Assembly: GCA_947166895.1 (NCBI GenBank)
Contig: CAMVFY010000003.1
Coordinates: 1 to 50,245, forward strand
DNA: 50,245 bases
Direction of reading: 5' to 3'
Source of the DNA: an uncultured Candidatus Saccharibacteria bacterium
GTDB lineage: Bacteria > Patescibacteriota > Saccharimonadia > Saccharimonadales > Saccharimonadaceae
Shown: positions 34,548 through 42,669 of the stretch, piece by piece
Layout: every line of letters starts with the position of its first letter
Numbering within the stretch: the stretch's first letter is position 1
Notes under the pieces: generated by a model
Told to the model about the DNA's origin: nothing
Database searches by the model: none
Seen by the model: the letters and a program-made list of their open reading frames with translations, nothing else
Translations under genes and position numbers: made by a program

Positions 34548-35190
34548 GAATAAAGCCTCTGATCTCTTTAACGAAATAATTGTATTGCAGAGCAAAAGCA
34601 ATAATTTCTTCGTGCTGGCACGGGTCAGCCTCGAGAATTAGATATTCTACACCACGTTCCGAGGCTTGCCTGATTAAATCAAAAATCAGCGCAAGCCCTC
34701 GGTTCTCAGCATAAAGCGAAGTAGCTGGCTCATAGCCTAGAGCCTCTTTATCAAGCCAATCCCAAGTCTCATCCACATACGGAAGATTTGCTACAATCAA
34801 ATCAGGGGTAAACTTGACTTTTTCAAGTAAATTTGATATAATAAAGATATGGGGGTTGACGCCGTACTTTACGGCATTTTTTTGTGCCACATTTAAAGCG
34901 TCTTTAGAAATATCAACTCCGCAGACATCGCTATCTGGCAATTCTAATTTTAGGGTGATAGCTATGCACCCAGAACCAGTTCCAACATCAAGTATTTTGG
35001 GGGAAGTCGGCAAAACCCTTTTTCGTGGCCTCACGCCAGGTAGATATGCTTTACCGGCAAGATTTAAAGTTGCATCAATCAACTGTTCCGTCTCAGGCCG
35101 GGGGATCAAAACATCTGGCGTAACGATAAAGTCACGTCCATAAAAATTTTGCAAACCATCTTTATACGCTTTCGGTAAGGGCGCGCTCAT
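34522..35190 (-). CDS. prmC: Peptide chain release factor N5-glutamine methyltransferase, short form
   Basis: A 222-residue SAM-dependent methyltransferase. [24 protein letters not shown] precedes the SAM site [14 protein letters not shown], and the substrate-Gln motif is ANLPYVDE (NLPY replacing the common NPPY). It methylates the Gln of the GGQ motif of RF1, encoded just upstream with a 29-bp overlap. The usual 70-80-residue N-terminal helical domain is nearly absent. An Arg/Lys-rich insertion ([14 protein letters not shown]) precedes the SAM motif. Confidence 0.92.
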   Translation of the reverse strand: MSAPLPKAYKDGLQNFYGRDFIVTPDVLIPRPETEQLIDATLNLAGKAYLPGVRPRKRVLPTSPKILDVGTGSGCIAITLKLELPDSDVCGVDISKDALNVAQKNAVKYGVNPHIFIISNLLEKVKFTPDLIVANLPYVDETWDWLDKEALGYEPATSLYAENRGLALIFDLIRQASERGVEYLILEADPCQHEEIIAFALQYNYFVKEIRGFILTLCIPRE

Positions 35191-36205
35191 TTTTTGCTAG
35201 CTCAAGAATTAAATCGTCAATTTCGCCATCCATCGCCGCATTAATATTGGAGCGCGAATAGTGGATTCTGTGGTCAGTAATACGATCTTGGGGAAAATTA
35301 TAGGTACGAATCTTTTCGCTACGGTCACCGGTACCGATTAGAGACTTGCGTGCCTCAGAAGCGTTTTTGCGTTCTTCCTCTTTTTGTTTTTCAAGGAGCC
35401 TCGTACGTAAGACATTCATCGCTTTTATGCGGTTCTGTTGCTGCGAGCGCTCGTCTTGCATCGCTACCACAATACCAGTAGGCAAATGTGTGATTCTTAC
35501 CGCCGAATCGGTCGTATTCACCCCCTGGCCACCATGGCCACCCGAACGATAAATATCAATTCTCAAATCTTCCGGGTTAATCTCAAGGTCATGCTCCGAG
35601 GCCTCAGGCAGTACCGCCACGGTAACGGTTGAAGTGTGAATCCGCCCCTGAGATTCCGTCACTGGTACACGCTGCACTCGGTGCACTCCACCCTCGAACT
35701 TTAGCTGCCCGTAGGCATTGTCGCCACTGATCTTAAAAATCACTTCCTTCATGCCACCAGCCTCATTTTGGTTTTCTGACATCAGTTCCGCCTTCAGACC
35801 ATGATTTTCGGCATATTTTAAGTACATTCGGTATAATTCACCGGCAAACAGGCTTGCTTCGTCACCGCCGGCGCCAGCCCGAATTTCAATCAAGGCCGGC
35901 TTATCGTCGGCTGGGTCTCTTGGAATTAACAATTCCTCAAGTCTATTTTTAGCCGTCTCGATTTTTGCCTTAAGTGTCACGATGTCTTCCCTGGCCATCT
36001 CGCCAAGTTCCGCATCGTCCACAAGCTCCTCAGCCTCTTTCAAACTTTCCGAATAACGTGAAATATCGTGGTTTAAATCAAGCATCTCGTGCAAAACGCT
36101 CGCGCGTTTCGATCTCATCGCAAAATCCGGATCACTAAACGCATCCGGCTTTGCTAAAAATGCCTCAATTTCTCTTAACTCATCTTCGTATTTTTGTAAA
36201 TCCAT
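35162..36205 (-). CDS. prfA: Peptide chain release factor 1
   Basis: A 347-residue release factor. The stop-codon reading motif is PVT in [15 protein letters not shown] (PxT of RF1, reading UAA/UAG). The peptidyl-tRNA hydrolysis motif GGQ is in [17 protein letters not shown], followed by the family end [19 protein letters not shown]. It hydrolyses the finished peptide at termination. TATAAT lies ten bases before the ATG, back to back with tRNA-Val. Confidence 0.97.
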   Translation of the reverse strand: MDLQKYEDELREIEAFLAKPDAFSDPDFAMRSKRASVLHEMLDLNHDISRYSESLKEAEELVDDAELGEMAREDIVTLKAKIETAKNRLEELLIPRDPADDKPALIEIRAGAGGDEASLFAGELYRMYLKYAENHGLKAELMSENQNEAGGMKEVIFKISGDNAYGQLKFEGGVHRVQRVPVTESQGRIHTSTVTVAVLPEASEHDLEINPEDLRIDIYRSGGHGGQGVNTTDSAVRITHLPTGIVVAMQDERSQQQNRIKAMNVLRTRLLEKQKEEERKNASEARKSLIGTGDRSEKIRTYNFPQDRITDHRIHYSRSNINAAMDGEIDDLILELAKNERALTESV

Positions 36206-36215
36206 GTTATAATAT

Positions 36216-36221
36216 ATTATA
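36216..36221 (-). promoter_or_regulatory. -10 box of prfA
   Basis: TATAAT on the minus strand, ten bases before the prfA ATG, within the 25 bp that separate prfA from tRNA-Val. Confidence 0.5.
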
Positions 36222-36230
36222 TCACAGTTT

Positions 36231-36307
36231 GGATCTTTAGCTCAGTTGGCTAGAGCGTACGATTCACATTCGTAAGGTCACTGGTTCGAGCCCAGTAAGA
36301 TCCACCA
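36231..36307 (+). tRNA. tRNA-Val (anticodon CAC), CCA encoded
   Basis: Cloverleaf GGATCTT/AAGATCC, D-arm GCTCAGTTGGCTAGAGC, anticodon stem TACGA/TCGTA with loop TTCACAT (anticodon CAC), T-arm CTGGTTCGAGCCCAG, and ACCA end. A terminator follows at once. The CCACCA end plus terminator is repeated at 37063-37103. Confidence 0.97.
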
Positions 36308-36342
36308 GTTTTTATCTTAATCGGCAAAATGGCCGATTTTTT
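36302..36342 (+). repeat. 41-bp direct repeat copy 1: tRNA-Val 3' end plus terminator
   Basis: The 41 bases starting CCACCAGTTTTTATCTTAAT and running through the terminator T tract recur perfectly at 37063-37103. The two copies are 761 bp apart and bracket a small gene. The second copy is not preceded by a tRNA. Confidence 0.85.
36319..36342 (+). terminator. Terminator of tRNA-Val
   Basis: AATCGGC-CAAAATG-like loop-GCCGATT stem followed by TTTTTT; part of the 41-bp repeat. Confidence 0.75.
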
Positions 36343-36459
36343 AGTGGTAATTTTCTGTAAAGTACCTTTCAGTAATAGTATGCAATTTTGGGCTATTTTG
36401 CAGCAAAAAACTGCCAAAAATGCTATTTTCACTCCTGTTAAATCGTCTGTTAATACCCT

Positions 36460-36490
36460 ATAAAAAAAGCCGCCTGGAAATGGGCGGCTT
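36460..36490 (-). terminator. Terminator of the hypothetical gene 36504-36929
   Basis: On the minus strand AAGCCGCC-CATTTCCA-GGCGGCTT is followed by TTTTT. Between tRNA-Val's terminator and this one (36343-36459) I see no gene or RNA. Confidence 0.75.
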
Positions 36491-36503
36491 GAGTTACGCT
36501 GGA

Positions 36504-36929
36504 TTATGGGAGTTTATAGAGCCGGACTGTGGATACATGGTAGCCAGAATTAAACGCGATGCTGGTGAATTCATCCCTATAGAAGTCTTCTGCGGTTTCC
36601 GGCGAATCGATGATTTCAAACGCCACCACGGTGTCCAAAATCTCCGAATCGATTTGAGTTAATACTTCGGCAACACTCGGCTTAAAAAGCCCAGGGTAGC
36701 CGTACTCGTGAAGACACCGGAAATCATTATCCGGGATTGGAACGATTTCGCCATCCTGAACCTGCTTCTCAGTTTTGTCATTCCACAAATAGCTGATATT
36801 GAACAATTCTTCTTCGCCAAACGACCGAAGCCAATAGAGTTTTCCGTCTTTTTTAGCTACGGGCTTGATGCGCGAGTACCGTTCGATGATTTCCTCCCTC
36901 GAAATCCATGAAATGTGCATTTCAGACAC
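36504..36929 (-). CDS. Hypothetical protein in a tRNA-Val-flanked accessory patch
   Basis: A soluble acidic protein of about 141 residues (VSEMHISWISREEIIERYSRIKP...; ...AFNSGYHVSTVRLYKLP) with aromatic-rich segments. I do not recognise the family. GTG at 36929 is chosen because AGGAGG lies eight bases before it; the track start is three codons upstream, inside the ribosome site. A TACAAT -10 with a leader of about 60 nt may drive it. It has its own terminator and lies between two perfect 41-bp copies of the tRNA-Val end, which suggests recent gain. No integrase or transposase accompanies it. Confidence 0.6.
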   Translation of the reverse strand: MSEMHISWISREEIIERYSRIKPVAKKDGKLYWLRSFGEEELFNISYLWNDKTEKQVQDGEIVPIPDNDFRCLHEYGYPGLFKPSVAEVLTQIDSEILDTVVAFEIIDSPETAEDFYRDEFTSIAFNSGYHVSTVRLYKLP

Positions 36930-37062
36930 ATAAACCACCTCCTATCTGTCATTTTTAAAGAATTTATGCCTGAACTACTTAATTGTAACACTTTTATTCA
37001 ATTCTAGCAAGAATAAGCTAGCTATCCTCTCTATATATTGTTAATACCTGGACAATTCGCCC

Positions 37063-37103
37063 CCACCAGTTTTTATCTTAATCGGCAAAATGGCCGATTT
37101 TTT
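37063..37103 (+). repeat. 41-bp direct repeat copy 2: displaced tRNA-Val end plus terminator
   Basis: Perfect copy of 36302-36342, including CCACCA and the hairpin AATCGGC/GCCGATT (37080-37103). The upstream bases (ACAATTCGCCC) do not continue the tRNA. The 36930-37062 interval holds only the leader of the hypothetical gene and unassigned AT-rich sequence. Confidence 0.85.
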
Positions 37104-37132
37104 GACAATGACTCCTTGTTGAATCTTAAGAA

Positions 37133-37160
37133 ATAAAAAACCTCCGACAAATCGGAGGTT
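37133..37160 (-). terminator. Terminator of the HD-domain gene
   Basis: On the minus strand AACCTCCGA-TTTG-TCGGAGGTT followed by TTTTATTTCTT, just past the HD gene stop. Confidence 0.75.
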
Positions 37161-37178
37161 TAAGGTGGGAGTGTAGTG

Positions 37179-37955
37179 TTATTGCGCCCAGGGCTTAATT
37201 CCCTTATTCCACCAAGAGAACCCTACGCCGTACACGTCTCGTATCGCAGTATCGACCAAAGAATAAATCGGCTCGGTGATGGTCACCGGAAAATCGCAAG
37301 TGACGGTCTGCAGATGAGCCGCCCAACAATCCATGGGCGAATCGGAACGAGTCTCACTCATGAAGTACTCATCACGCTCGGTTACGGTATCCTTAAATGT
37401 AATGTGACCGAAGTTACCATGCTTCGCAAGGAATATTGTAGTCAGCACCGCCTCAGCCTTGTCCAAAGCAAAAAGAGCTTTGCCGATGTGCGAATCGCGA
37501 TTTTGGAACTGCCTAAAAGTATTGATGGATTTTTCCTGATCAACATAGTCAAACACCCCGGCCAGCTCACAAAAAACCTTGAGCTCAACGAGGTTTTTGA
37601 GTTCATGTTCTGCCCTGCCGTCATCAGGAATATCACCAGTTTTGGCCTCGCCTACATCATGGCAAAGAGCAGTAGTGACGAGAAGCCAAACATCAGTCGG
37701 AATCTTCCGAGAAGGCATCTCAAAATAATCAGGAAAATTGCTTGCAAACACCGAACAAAGCCAAGCGGTTTTTGCCTGGTGCTCTAAATCTGACTCCCCC
37801 CTCCTGTCAAAGGCATCACCGATATTCGGCGAATCCTTTGCCGAATAAGATGTCATTCCGACCAGCTCGTAGCCACGCCTGTCCACGGCGCAAAGGCTGG
37901 CATAAAGTTGATATCCCTCCCAAATTTTTTTGCACCGTTCGGAATAAGAACTCAA
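37179..37955 (-). CDS. HD-domain hydrolase (nucleotidase/phosphohydrolase-like)
   Basis: About 258 residues with an HD metal site: His in DLEHQAKTAWL, HD pair in LVTTALCHDVGEAKTGDIP, and a later Asp in FALDKAEAVL. This matches YfbR/HDDC2-type HD hydrolases, which act on nucleotides or related phosphates; the substrate is not known. Of possible starts, TTG at 37955 follows GAGGGAG by eight bases and is preferred. The track start (GTG at 37985) lies close to the predicted transcription start set by TATAAT at 37995-38000. The gene has its own terminator and lies next to the tRNA-Val repeat, so it may belong to the same accessory patch. Confidence 0.8.
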   Translation of the reverse strand: MSSYSERCKKIWEGYQLYASLCAVDRRGYELVGMTSYSAKDSPNIGDAFDRRGESDLEHQAKTAWLCSVFASNFPDYFEMPSRKIPTDVWLLVTTALCHDVGEAKTGDIPDDGRAEHELKNLVELKVFCELAGVFDYVDQEKSINTFRQFQNRDSHIGKALFALDKAEAVLTTIFLAKHGNFGHITFKDTVTERDEYFMSETRSDSPMDCWAAHLQTVTCDFPVTITEPIYSLVDTAIRDVYGVGFSWWNKGIKPWAQ

Positions 37956-37994
37956 AAAAATCACTCCCTCTAAAAATACTCCCACCTCTGTATA

Positions 37995-38000
37995 ATTATA
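37995..38000 (-). promoter_or_regulatory. -10 box of the HD-domain gene
   Basis: TGG-TATAAT on the minus strand, about 40 bases upstream of the preferred TTG start, leaving a short leader with GAGGGAG. Confidence 0.55.
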
Positions 38001-38004
38001 CCAT

Positions 38005-38032
38005 AAAAAAGCCCCCTTGGGAGGGGCTTTTT
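38005..38032. terminator. Terminator of the ribosomal/rpoA operon
   Basis: AAAAAGCCCCTCCCAAGGGGGCTTTTT-type stem with A and T tracts on both sides, just after the rpsI stop on the minus strand. Confidence 0.8.
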
Positions 38033-38048
38033 CGAGAGAACACAGAGT

Positions 38049-38450
38049 CTAACGTTTGCTAAATTGTTCTTTCTTACGAGCAGAGCGTAGGCCATATTTT
38101 TTGCGTTCTTTTTCGCGTGGATCGCGGTGCATATAGCCAGCTTTCTTAAGAACTGGGCGCAAATCTACAGCTTCTACTGTTAAGGCTTTTGATATGGCAA
38201 GCTTGATAGCGTCAACCTGCCCAGCTAAACCACCACCTTTCACGACAATAGTGATATCATAATCCTTCTGTTTCCCAGCAAGTGCTAGTGGATCAGTTAT
38301 TTCGGCTAGATAAGTCTTGTTACCAGATAAGTAATCCAGTGCCGGCTTATCATTGATTGTAATTTCACCCTTGCCCTTATAAAGCCGCACAGTAGCCGTT
38401 GCTGACTTTCGGCGCCCTAATCCATAGGTGTATTTCTTTGTTGCAACCAT
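38049..38450 (-). CDS. rpsI: 30S ribosomal protein S9
   Basis: A 133-residue protein with YGLGRRKSATATVRLYKGKG at the start and the classic end DPREKERKKYGLRSARKKEQFSKR, whose terminal Lys-Arg tail reaches the P-site tRNA. The start overlaps the rplM stop (TAATG). It is the last gene of the operon. Confidence 0.98.
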   Translation of the reverse strand: MVATKKYTYGLGRRKSATATVRLYKGKGEITINDKPALDYLSGNKTYLAEITDPLALAGKQKDYDITIVVKGGGLAGQVDAIKLAISKALTVEAVDLRPVLKKAGYMHRDPREKERKKYGLRSARKKEQFSKR

Positions 38451-38875
38451 TACTTAATCTCCTTTGGGTTTTGGGCTGCATGAGCATGCTCTGCGCCTTC
38501 AAAAACCTTCAATCTTGCCAAACGATCAGAGGCAAGCTTATTTTTGGGAAGCATTCCTTTTACGGCTTCACGAATCGCTCTCACGGCATCTTTTTCAACA
38601 ACTTCTTCAAGCTTTAACTCCTTTATACCACCAGGAAAACCACTGTGTCGATAGTATTTTTTATTGGTCATCTTGTCACCAGTTACTACCAAATTTTTTG
38701 CATTCACAACAACGACATAGTCACCATTATCAATATGCGGAGTATAAGTAACTTTCGACTTCCCCATTAGCTTATCTGCAATTATTACGGCCAATTTGCC
38801 AAGTGGCATGCTGGAGGCATCAATGAGCCACCATTCACGACTCACATCTGCGCCTTTTAGACTATAAGTTTTCAT
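38450..38875 (-). CDS. rplM: 50S ribosomal protein L13
   Basis: A 141-residue protein with WWLIDASSMPLGKLAVIIADKLMGK and DNGDYVVVVNAKNLVVTGDK, typical of L13, an early 23S-binding assembly protein. One-base overlaps with rplQ and rpsI show tight coupling. Confidence 0.98.
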   Translation of the reverse strand: MKTYSLKGADVSREWWLIDASSMPLGKLAVIIADKLMGKSKVTYTPHIDNGDYVVVVNAKNLVVTGDKMTNKKYYRHSGFPGGIKELKLEEVVEKDAVRAIREAVKGMLPKNKLASDRLARLKVFEGAEHAHAAQNPKEIK

Positions 38876-39285
38876 TATTTAGTCTCCTTCGCAGATTTTT
38901 TAGCCTCAGTCGCTTCCTCATCAAAAGACAATTCGTCTACAAAACTAATCGTTCCCATTTCCGAGTTATCGCCTCGACGATTGCTTGCCCTCTCGATTCG
39001 TAGATATCCAGAATCGCGCTTAATTTGCGGCGCAATCTTGTCCATGAGAATAGTCGCGGACTCAAGATCGCCAAGCCTTGCAATAATTAACCTGCGGTTA
39101 TGTAAACCACCTTTTCTAGCCATCGTCACCAATTTCTCCATCATTCGACGAATTTCTTTAGCGCGAGCTAGAGTCGTGGTTATAGTTTGATATTTAATTA
39201 GGGAACACATGAGCCCACGCGTCAGTGCGTTCCTCTGGTCAGTCTTGCGGCCAAATTTTCGGCCTCTTTTTCCATGGGCGTGCAT
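38875..39285 (-). CDS. rplQ: 50S ribosomal protein L17
   Basis: A 136-residue protein with RGRKFGRKTDQRNALTRGLMCSLI and TTLARAKEIRRMMEKLVTMA, then a charged tail. It directly follows rpoA as in most bacteria. Confidence 0.98.
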   Translation of the reverse strand: MHAHGKRGRKFGRKTDQRNALTRGLMCSLIKYQTITTTLARAKEIRRMMEKLVTMARKGGLHNRRLIIARLGDLESATILMDKIAPQIKRDSGYLRIERASNRRGDNSEMGTISFVDELSFDEEATEAKKSAKETK

Positions 39286-39286
39286 A

Positions 39287-40237
39287 TTAAATATTTAACT
39301 CCGTTAACTTTTCTTTCACTTCGTCTAACGCCTTTGAGCCAAAACCTTTCAAATCTTTCAGATCACTTTCGGATAGCATTACGAGATCCCGAATGGTTCG
39401 GATATCGTTATTAAGTAATGCATTAGCAGTACGAGCCGAAAGATCTAATTCCTCAATCGGAAGCATCAAACCTGAATCGTCTTCATCTCTATGCATACCT
39501 GGCGTTGGCGCTGATTCTACCCTTGTCGACCCTGCAAGAGCGGTGTATTGGTTTACTAAAATCGCGGCAGCTTCTTCAAAAGCTTCTTTTGGCGTGATAG
39601 TGCCATCGGTATCGATAGTCAAAGTGAGCTGCTGCAGGTTGGTATCCTGGCCAACACGAGTGTTCTCAACTTTATAGCGAACCCTAAGCACCGGCGTAAA
39701 GACAGCGTCTACAGCAATCATGTCGCTATGAATCCGGTCCTCGCTTGACTGCTCAATGGTGAGATAGCCTCTGCCAGTCTCAACGATGAAATTCATTTTT
39801 AGAACTTTCTTTGGATCATCAATATGACAGATTACCTGGTTGGGGTTAGCGATTTCGACGTCTGCAGGGAGTTTGATATCTCCTGCTACAACTCGTTTAT
39901 CGCCATCCTTTTCGGATTGCTTATCACCACGCATCTCTAGAGTTAGCTCAACCGGAGCATCGGTATGGCAACGAAAACGAATGTTTTTAAGATTTAGCAT
40001 GATGTCAACAACATCTTCGCGAATGCCAGGAATTGCAGTATATTCGTGATTTGAGCCTTCTATCGAAAAGGCGGTGATAGCTGCACCTTTTATGCTCGAA
40101 AGCAGCACTCTCCGAAGAGAATTACCAAGAGTATTACCGTAACCGTAGTAAAGTGGTTTGATGACAAATTCAGCACTGTTCTTGTCAAGTTCCTTAACCT
40201 CGGCAAGAGCTGCTTCGTGAATATTTTTGGTTGTCAT
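39287..40237 (-). CDS. rpoA: RNA polymerase alpha subunit
   Basis: 316 residues. The N-terminal assembly domain includes GYGNTLGNSLRRVLLSSIKGAAI. A linker follows, then a complete C-terminal DNA/activator-binding domain (IEELDLSARTANALLNNDIRTIRDL...LKGFGSKALDEVKEKL). It lies between rpsD and rplQ in the standard order. Confidence 0.98.
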   Translation of the reverse strand: MTTKNIHEAALAEVKELDKNSAEFVIKPLYYGYGNTLGNSLRRVLLSSIKGAAITAFSIEGSNHEYTAIPGIREDVVDIMLNLKNIRFRCHTDAPVELTLEMRGDKQSEKDGDKRVVAGDIKLPADVEIANPNQVICHIDDPKKVLKMNFIVETGRGYLTIEQSSEDRIHSDMIAVDAVFTPVLRVRYKVENTRVGQDTNLQQLTLTIDTDGTITPKEAFEEAAAILVNQYTALAGSTRVESAPTPGMHRDEDDSGLMLPIEELDLSARTANALLNNDIRTIRDLVMLSESDLKDLKGFGSKALDEVKEKLTELNI

Positions 40238-40250
40238 ATTCTATTTCTCC

Positions 40251-40868
40251 TTAACGTGAGTAATACTCAACGATTAGTTGTTCATTAATGCCGGCATCAA
40301 GCTCTTCACGCTTTGGTAAACCGGTAACTTCAATTCTCATTTTCTTCGCATCGACCTTTAACCATGAAAGCGGTGTTGCACTTGACGCTCCGATAATGTT
40401 TGGAAGATTCTTGAAGTATTCAGATTTTGATGATTTAGGACGTACTTCTAGAACATCACCCGGGTTCAAACGAATTGAAGGAATATCAATTCTACGACCA
40501 TTCAAAAGAAAGTGTCCATGCGAAACTAATTGTCTAGCTTGACGACGAGTCAAAGCGAAGCCAGCTCTGTAAATAGCATTATCCGCTCTGCGCTCTAGGT
40601 ATTCTAGAAGAAGCTCACCAGTCAAACCCTCAGACTTTTGAGCCTCCTTCATCAGTTTTGCGAATTGTTTTTCAAGTAGGCCATACATTCGACGAACTTT
40701 TTGCTTCTCACGAAGCTGAGTTAGGTACAGGCTGCCGCCACGCACTCTTTTGTCGCCGTGTTCACCTGGAATACCAGATTTTTTAGCCATTATTTTGTGA
40801 GCCTTAGGCGCAAGTGCAAAGCTTTCGCGACGACTCTGCTTAACGATTGGAGAATGATCCCTAGCCAT
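40251..40868 (-). CDS. rpsD: 30S ribosomal protein S4
   Basis: 205 residues, with RVRGGSLYLTQLREKQKVRRMYGLLEKQF and the S4 RNA-binding domain RRADNAIYRAGFALTRRQARQLVSHGHFLLNGRR. The N-terminal zinc-finger cysteines of some S4 proteins are absent (C-minus form). The start overlaps rpsK by one base. Confidence 0.98.
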   Translation of the reverse strand: MARDHSPIVKQSRRESFALAPKAHKIMAKKSGIPGEHGDKRVRGGSLYLTQLREKQKVRRMYGLLEKQFAKLMKEAQKSEGLTGELLLEYLERRADNAIYRAGFALTRRQARQLVSHGHFLLNGRRIDIPSIRLNPGDVLEVRPKSSKSEYFKNLPNIIGASSATPLSWLKVDAKKMRIEVTGLPKREELDAGINEQLIVEYYSR

Positions 40869-41302
40869 TATGGTTTCCTTTCTCCCTTCGGTCGCACACC
40901 ACCGTGTGCAATCGGGGTAACATCAGTAATACTATCAATCTTAATCCCTACGGTAGAGATAGCCCTAATCGCCGCATCGCGCCCCAGACCAATTCCAGAA
41001 ACGTAGACGTCCACAGAATTAAGCGAATGGTTTTTCTTAGCAAGCTCGAGAGCTTTCTCGGCCGCAACACCAGCTGCAAAAGCCGTGCCTTTTTTTGAGC
41101 CACGGAAGCCATTTGCACCAGCAGATGAAGCGGTGAGTACGCCACCATTGCGATCAGTAACACTGATGATAGTATTATTAAAAGTTGATTGAATATGCAC
41201 TGCACCTGAGTTGACAATGCGCTTAATCTTCTTTGAAGTTTTAGCTTTCGAAGGAGTTGCTTCCGCAACTTCGGTTGCAGTATTTTTAATATCTTCTGCC
41301 AT
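40868..41302 (-). CDS. rpsK: 30S ribosomal protein S11
   Basis: 144 residues, with the conserved core VHIQSTFNNTIISVTDRNGGVLTASSAGANGFRGSKKGTAFAA (shown in part) and GLGRDAAIRAI, ending HGGVRPKGERKP. The N-terminal extension of about 30 residues is Lys/Ala-rich. Confidence 0.98.
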   Translation of the reverse strand: MAEDIKNTATEVAEATPSKAKTSKKIKRIVNSGAVHIQSTFNNTIISVTDRNGGVLTASSAGANGFRGSKKGTAFAAGVAAEKALELAKKNHSLNSVDVYVSGIGLGRDAAIRAISTVGIKIDSITDVTPIAHGGVRPKGERKP

Positions 41303-41311
41303 TTTCTACTC

Positions 41312-41698
41312 CTAAGTTTTACTCGCTGCTTTAGGTTGTGCACCACCGACCGCGATCGCCTTACCCTTACGAGTACGTGCATTCGTACGAGTACGTTGGC
41401 CGTTGACTGGTAATTTAGCCTTGTGGCGGATACCCTTGTAGGAATTAATATCCTTTAAACGTTTGATATTATTGCTCACGAGGCGCCTCAGATCACCTTC
41501 AACGTGGTATTTCGTAGAAATAATGTCGTTGATTTTTTGTTCTTCAGCCTCGGTGAGATCCTTCACCCGAGTGGTAGGCTCGATTTTAGCCTCCGCAAGG
41601 ATGGCTTTTGAAGTTGTGGCACCAATCCCATAAACATAAGTAAGGGCAACCCATACTTGTTTTTCGGAAGGAATCACAACACTAGCTATTCTAGCCAT
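41312..41698 (-). CDS. rpsM: 30S ribosomal protein S13
   Basis: 128 residues: [25 protein letters not shown] at the start, [21 protein letters not shown] in the middle, and [16 protein letters not shown] near the end. This is the universally placed S13 before S11. Confidence 0.98.
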   Translation of the reverse strand: MARIASVVIPSEKQVWVALTYVYGIGATTSKAILAEAKIEPTTRVKDLTEAEEQKINDIISTKYHVEGDLRRLVSNNIKRLKDINSYKGIRHKAKLPVNGQRTRTNARTRKGKAIAVGGAQPKAASKT

Positions 41699-41701
41699 GT
41701 T

Positions 41702-41818
41702 TTAACCCTGCCTTTGCTTATTCTTAGGTTTTTTCTTATTGATGACACGAAGCACACCTTTACGGCGGACAATGATGTCATCTGGGGAAATTTTTTTAAC
41801 ACTCGCACGTACTTTCAT
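41702..41818 (-). CDS. rpmJ: 50S ribosomal protein L36, zinc-free
   Basis: Too short for the ORF track. The minus strand reads [20 protein letters not shown] and then [18 protein letters not shown], 38 residues. This is clearly L36, but all three Cys of the usual Cys3His zinc ribbon are replaced (ISPDD for the CxxC region, IN for C). It lies four bases before rpsM in the canonical infA-rpmJ-rpsM order. Confidence 0.95.
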   Translation of the reverse strand: MKVRASVKKISPDDIIVRRKGVLRVINKKKPKNKQRQG

Positions 41819-41872
41819 AGTGTCAAAACAATCCTTTCCTATTTAATGTTGTAAAAAATACAACAATTTATA

Positions 41873-42097
41873 TTAATCCTTGAGTCGAAAGCTGATTCTG
41901 CCCTTTGTAAGATCGTAAGGGGTTAACTCAACCTCAACTCTGTCACCCGGGACGAGGCGAATATAGTTTTTTCGCATCTTCCCACTCATATGGGCGACAA
42001 TAACATGACCATTCTCGAGTTCAACCCGAAACTGGGTATTGGGCAGTGCCTCAATAACACTACCAGTGAGTTTAATCACTTCCTTTTGACTAGCCAT
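41873..42097 (-). CDS. infA: Translation initiation factor IF-1
   Basis: 74 residues of OB fold: [46 protein letters not shown]. It binds the A site of the 30S subunit during initiation. TGCTATACT (42112-42117) about 14 bases upstream suggests a promoter here, so the alpha operon may start at infA. A small hairpin (GTTGTA...TACAAC) lies in the 54-bp gap before rpmJ. Confidence 0.97.
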   Translation of the reverse strand: MASQKEVIKLTGSVIEALPNTQFRVELENGHVIVAHMSGKMRKNYIRLVPGDRVEVELTPYDLTKGRISFRLKD

Positions 42098-42111
42098 AAA
42101 TTACAAAAACA

Positions 42112-42117
42112 AGTATA
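42112..42117 (-). promoter_or_regulatory. -10 box upstream of infA
   Basis: TGC-TATACT on the minus strand, 14 bases before the infA ATG and just past the sortase stop. Confidence 0.5.
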
Positions 42118-42132
42118 GCACATGACAAAAGA

Positions 42133-42669
42133 TTAGTCAACAAGAATAGCTCTAGTAAATTGACGAGACAAATAAGTTTTTTGTTGCTGCGACCACTCTC
42201 CGGTACAAGAAATTAAAGTTACTGATTCCTTTCCGGCTACTGGCGATTGCGCTGCTGTCTTCATATAGGCATCCGAATCTGCAAGTAGAACAGTTTTATT
42301 TTCAACAACACTGTATTGGAATACAACGCCATCACCACGCTCAATCGCAATTAAATCACCGGCAGCTAGATTTGGTAAATTTTTAAATACACCTAATACG
42401 TGTGGGCCACCATTATGCCCGTCAATTATCATCGTCCCCCCTTGTCCTGGTTTGCCCGAAGCATCATACCAGCCAACATCAAAAATATTACTTGGTGTCG
42501 CTAGCTCTCCCCTTGCGTTAACCCCCATTGGTAAAATTCGAGCTTTTTCTACGCCAATTTTTGCAATTGATAAATATCGCGGGCGGTCAGCCGCAACATT
42601 ATACTCTTTTTTTTTCTTCCGTAGTTGGCTCAATCTCCACGAGTTCTTCTTGTTCGGCCTCCGCTTCAA
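42133..42669 (-). CDS. Sortase catalytic domain (3' part of a frame-split sortase)
   Basis: The class E-like sortase barrel: His in TMIIDGHNGGPH, Cys in VTLISCTGEW, Arg in SRQFTRAILVD. The N-terminal residues of this ORF (MKRRPNKKNSWRLSQLRKKKK) look like an out-of-frame reading of the upstream reading frame, which carries the membrane anchor. The genuine protein probably crosses from the other frame at a run of nine A residues (42607-42615), joining ...TTEEKK to EYNVAADRP. That would give about 228 residues with a normal sortase layout. It lies between secY and infA, an unusual place for a sortase. The break could be a sequencing error, a slippage-controlled switch or decay. Confidence 0.75.
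   Translation of the reverse strand: MKRRPNKKNSWRLSQLRKKKKEYNVAADRPRYLSIAKIGVEKARILPMGVNARGELATPSNIFDVGWYDASGKPGQGGTMIIDGHNGGPHVLGVFKNLPNLAAGDLIAIERGDGVVFQYSVVENKTVLLADSDAYMKTAAQSPVAGKESVTLISCTGEWSQQQKTYLSRQFTRAILVD

Noticed and set aside
36250-36662. ORFs overlapping tRNA-Val and its terminator
   Set aside because: They include tRNA and terminator sequence and have no ribosome site.
40948-41382. 144-residue minus-strand ORF overlapping rpsK and rpsM
   Set aside because: It is an alternative frame of the ribosomal genes, with an Arg/Leu-rich translation typical of shadows.
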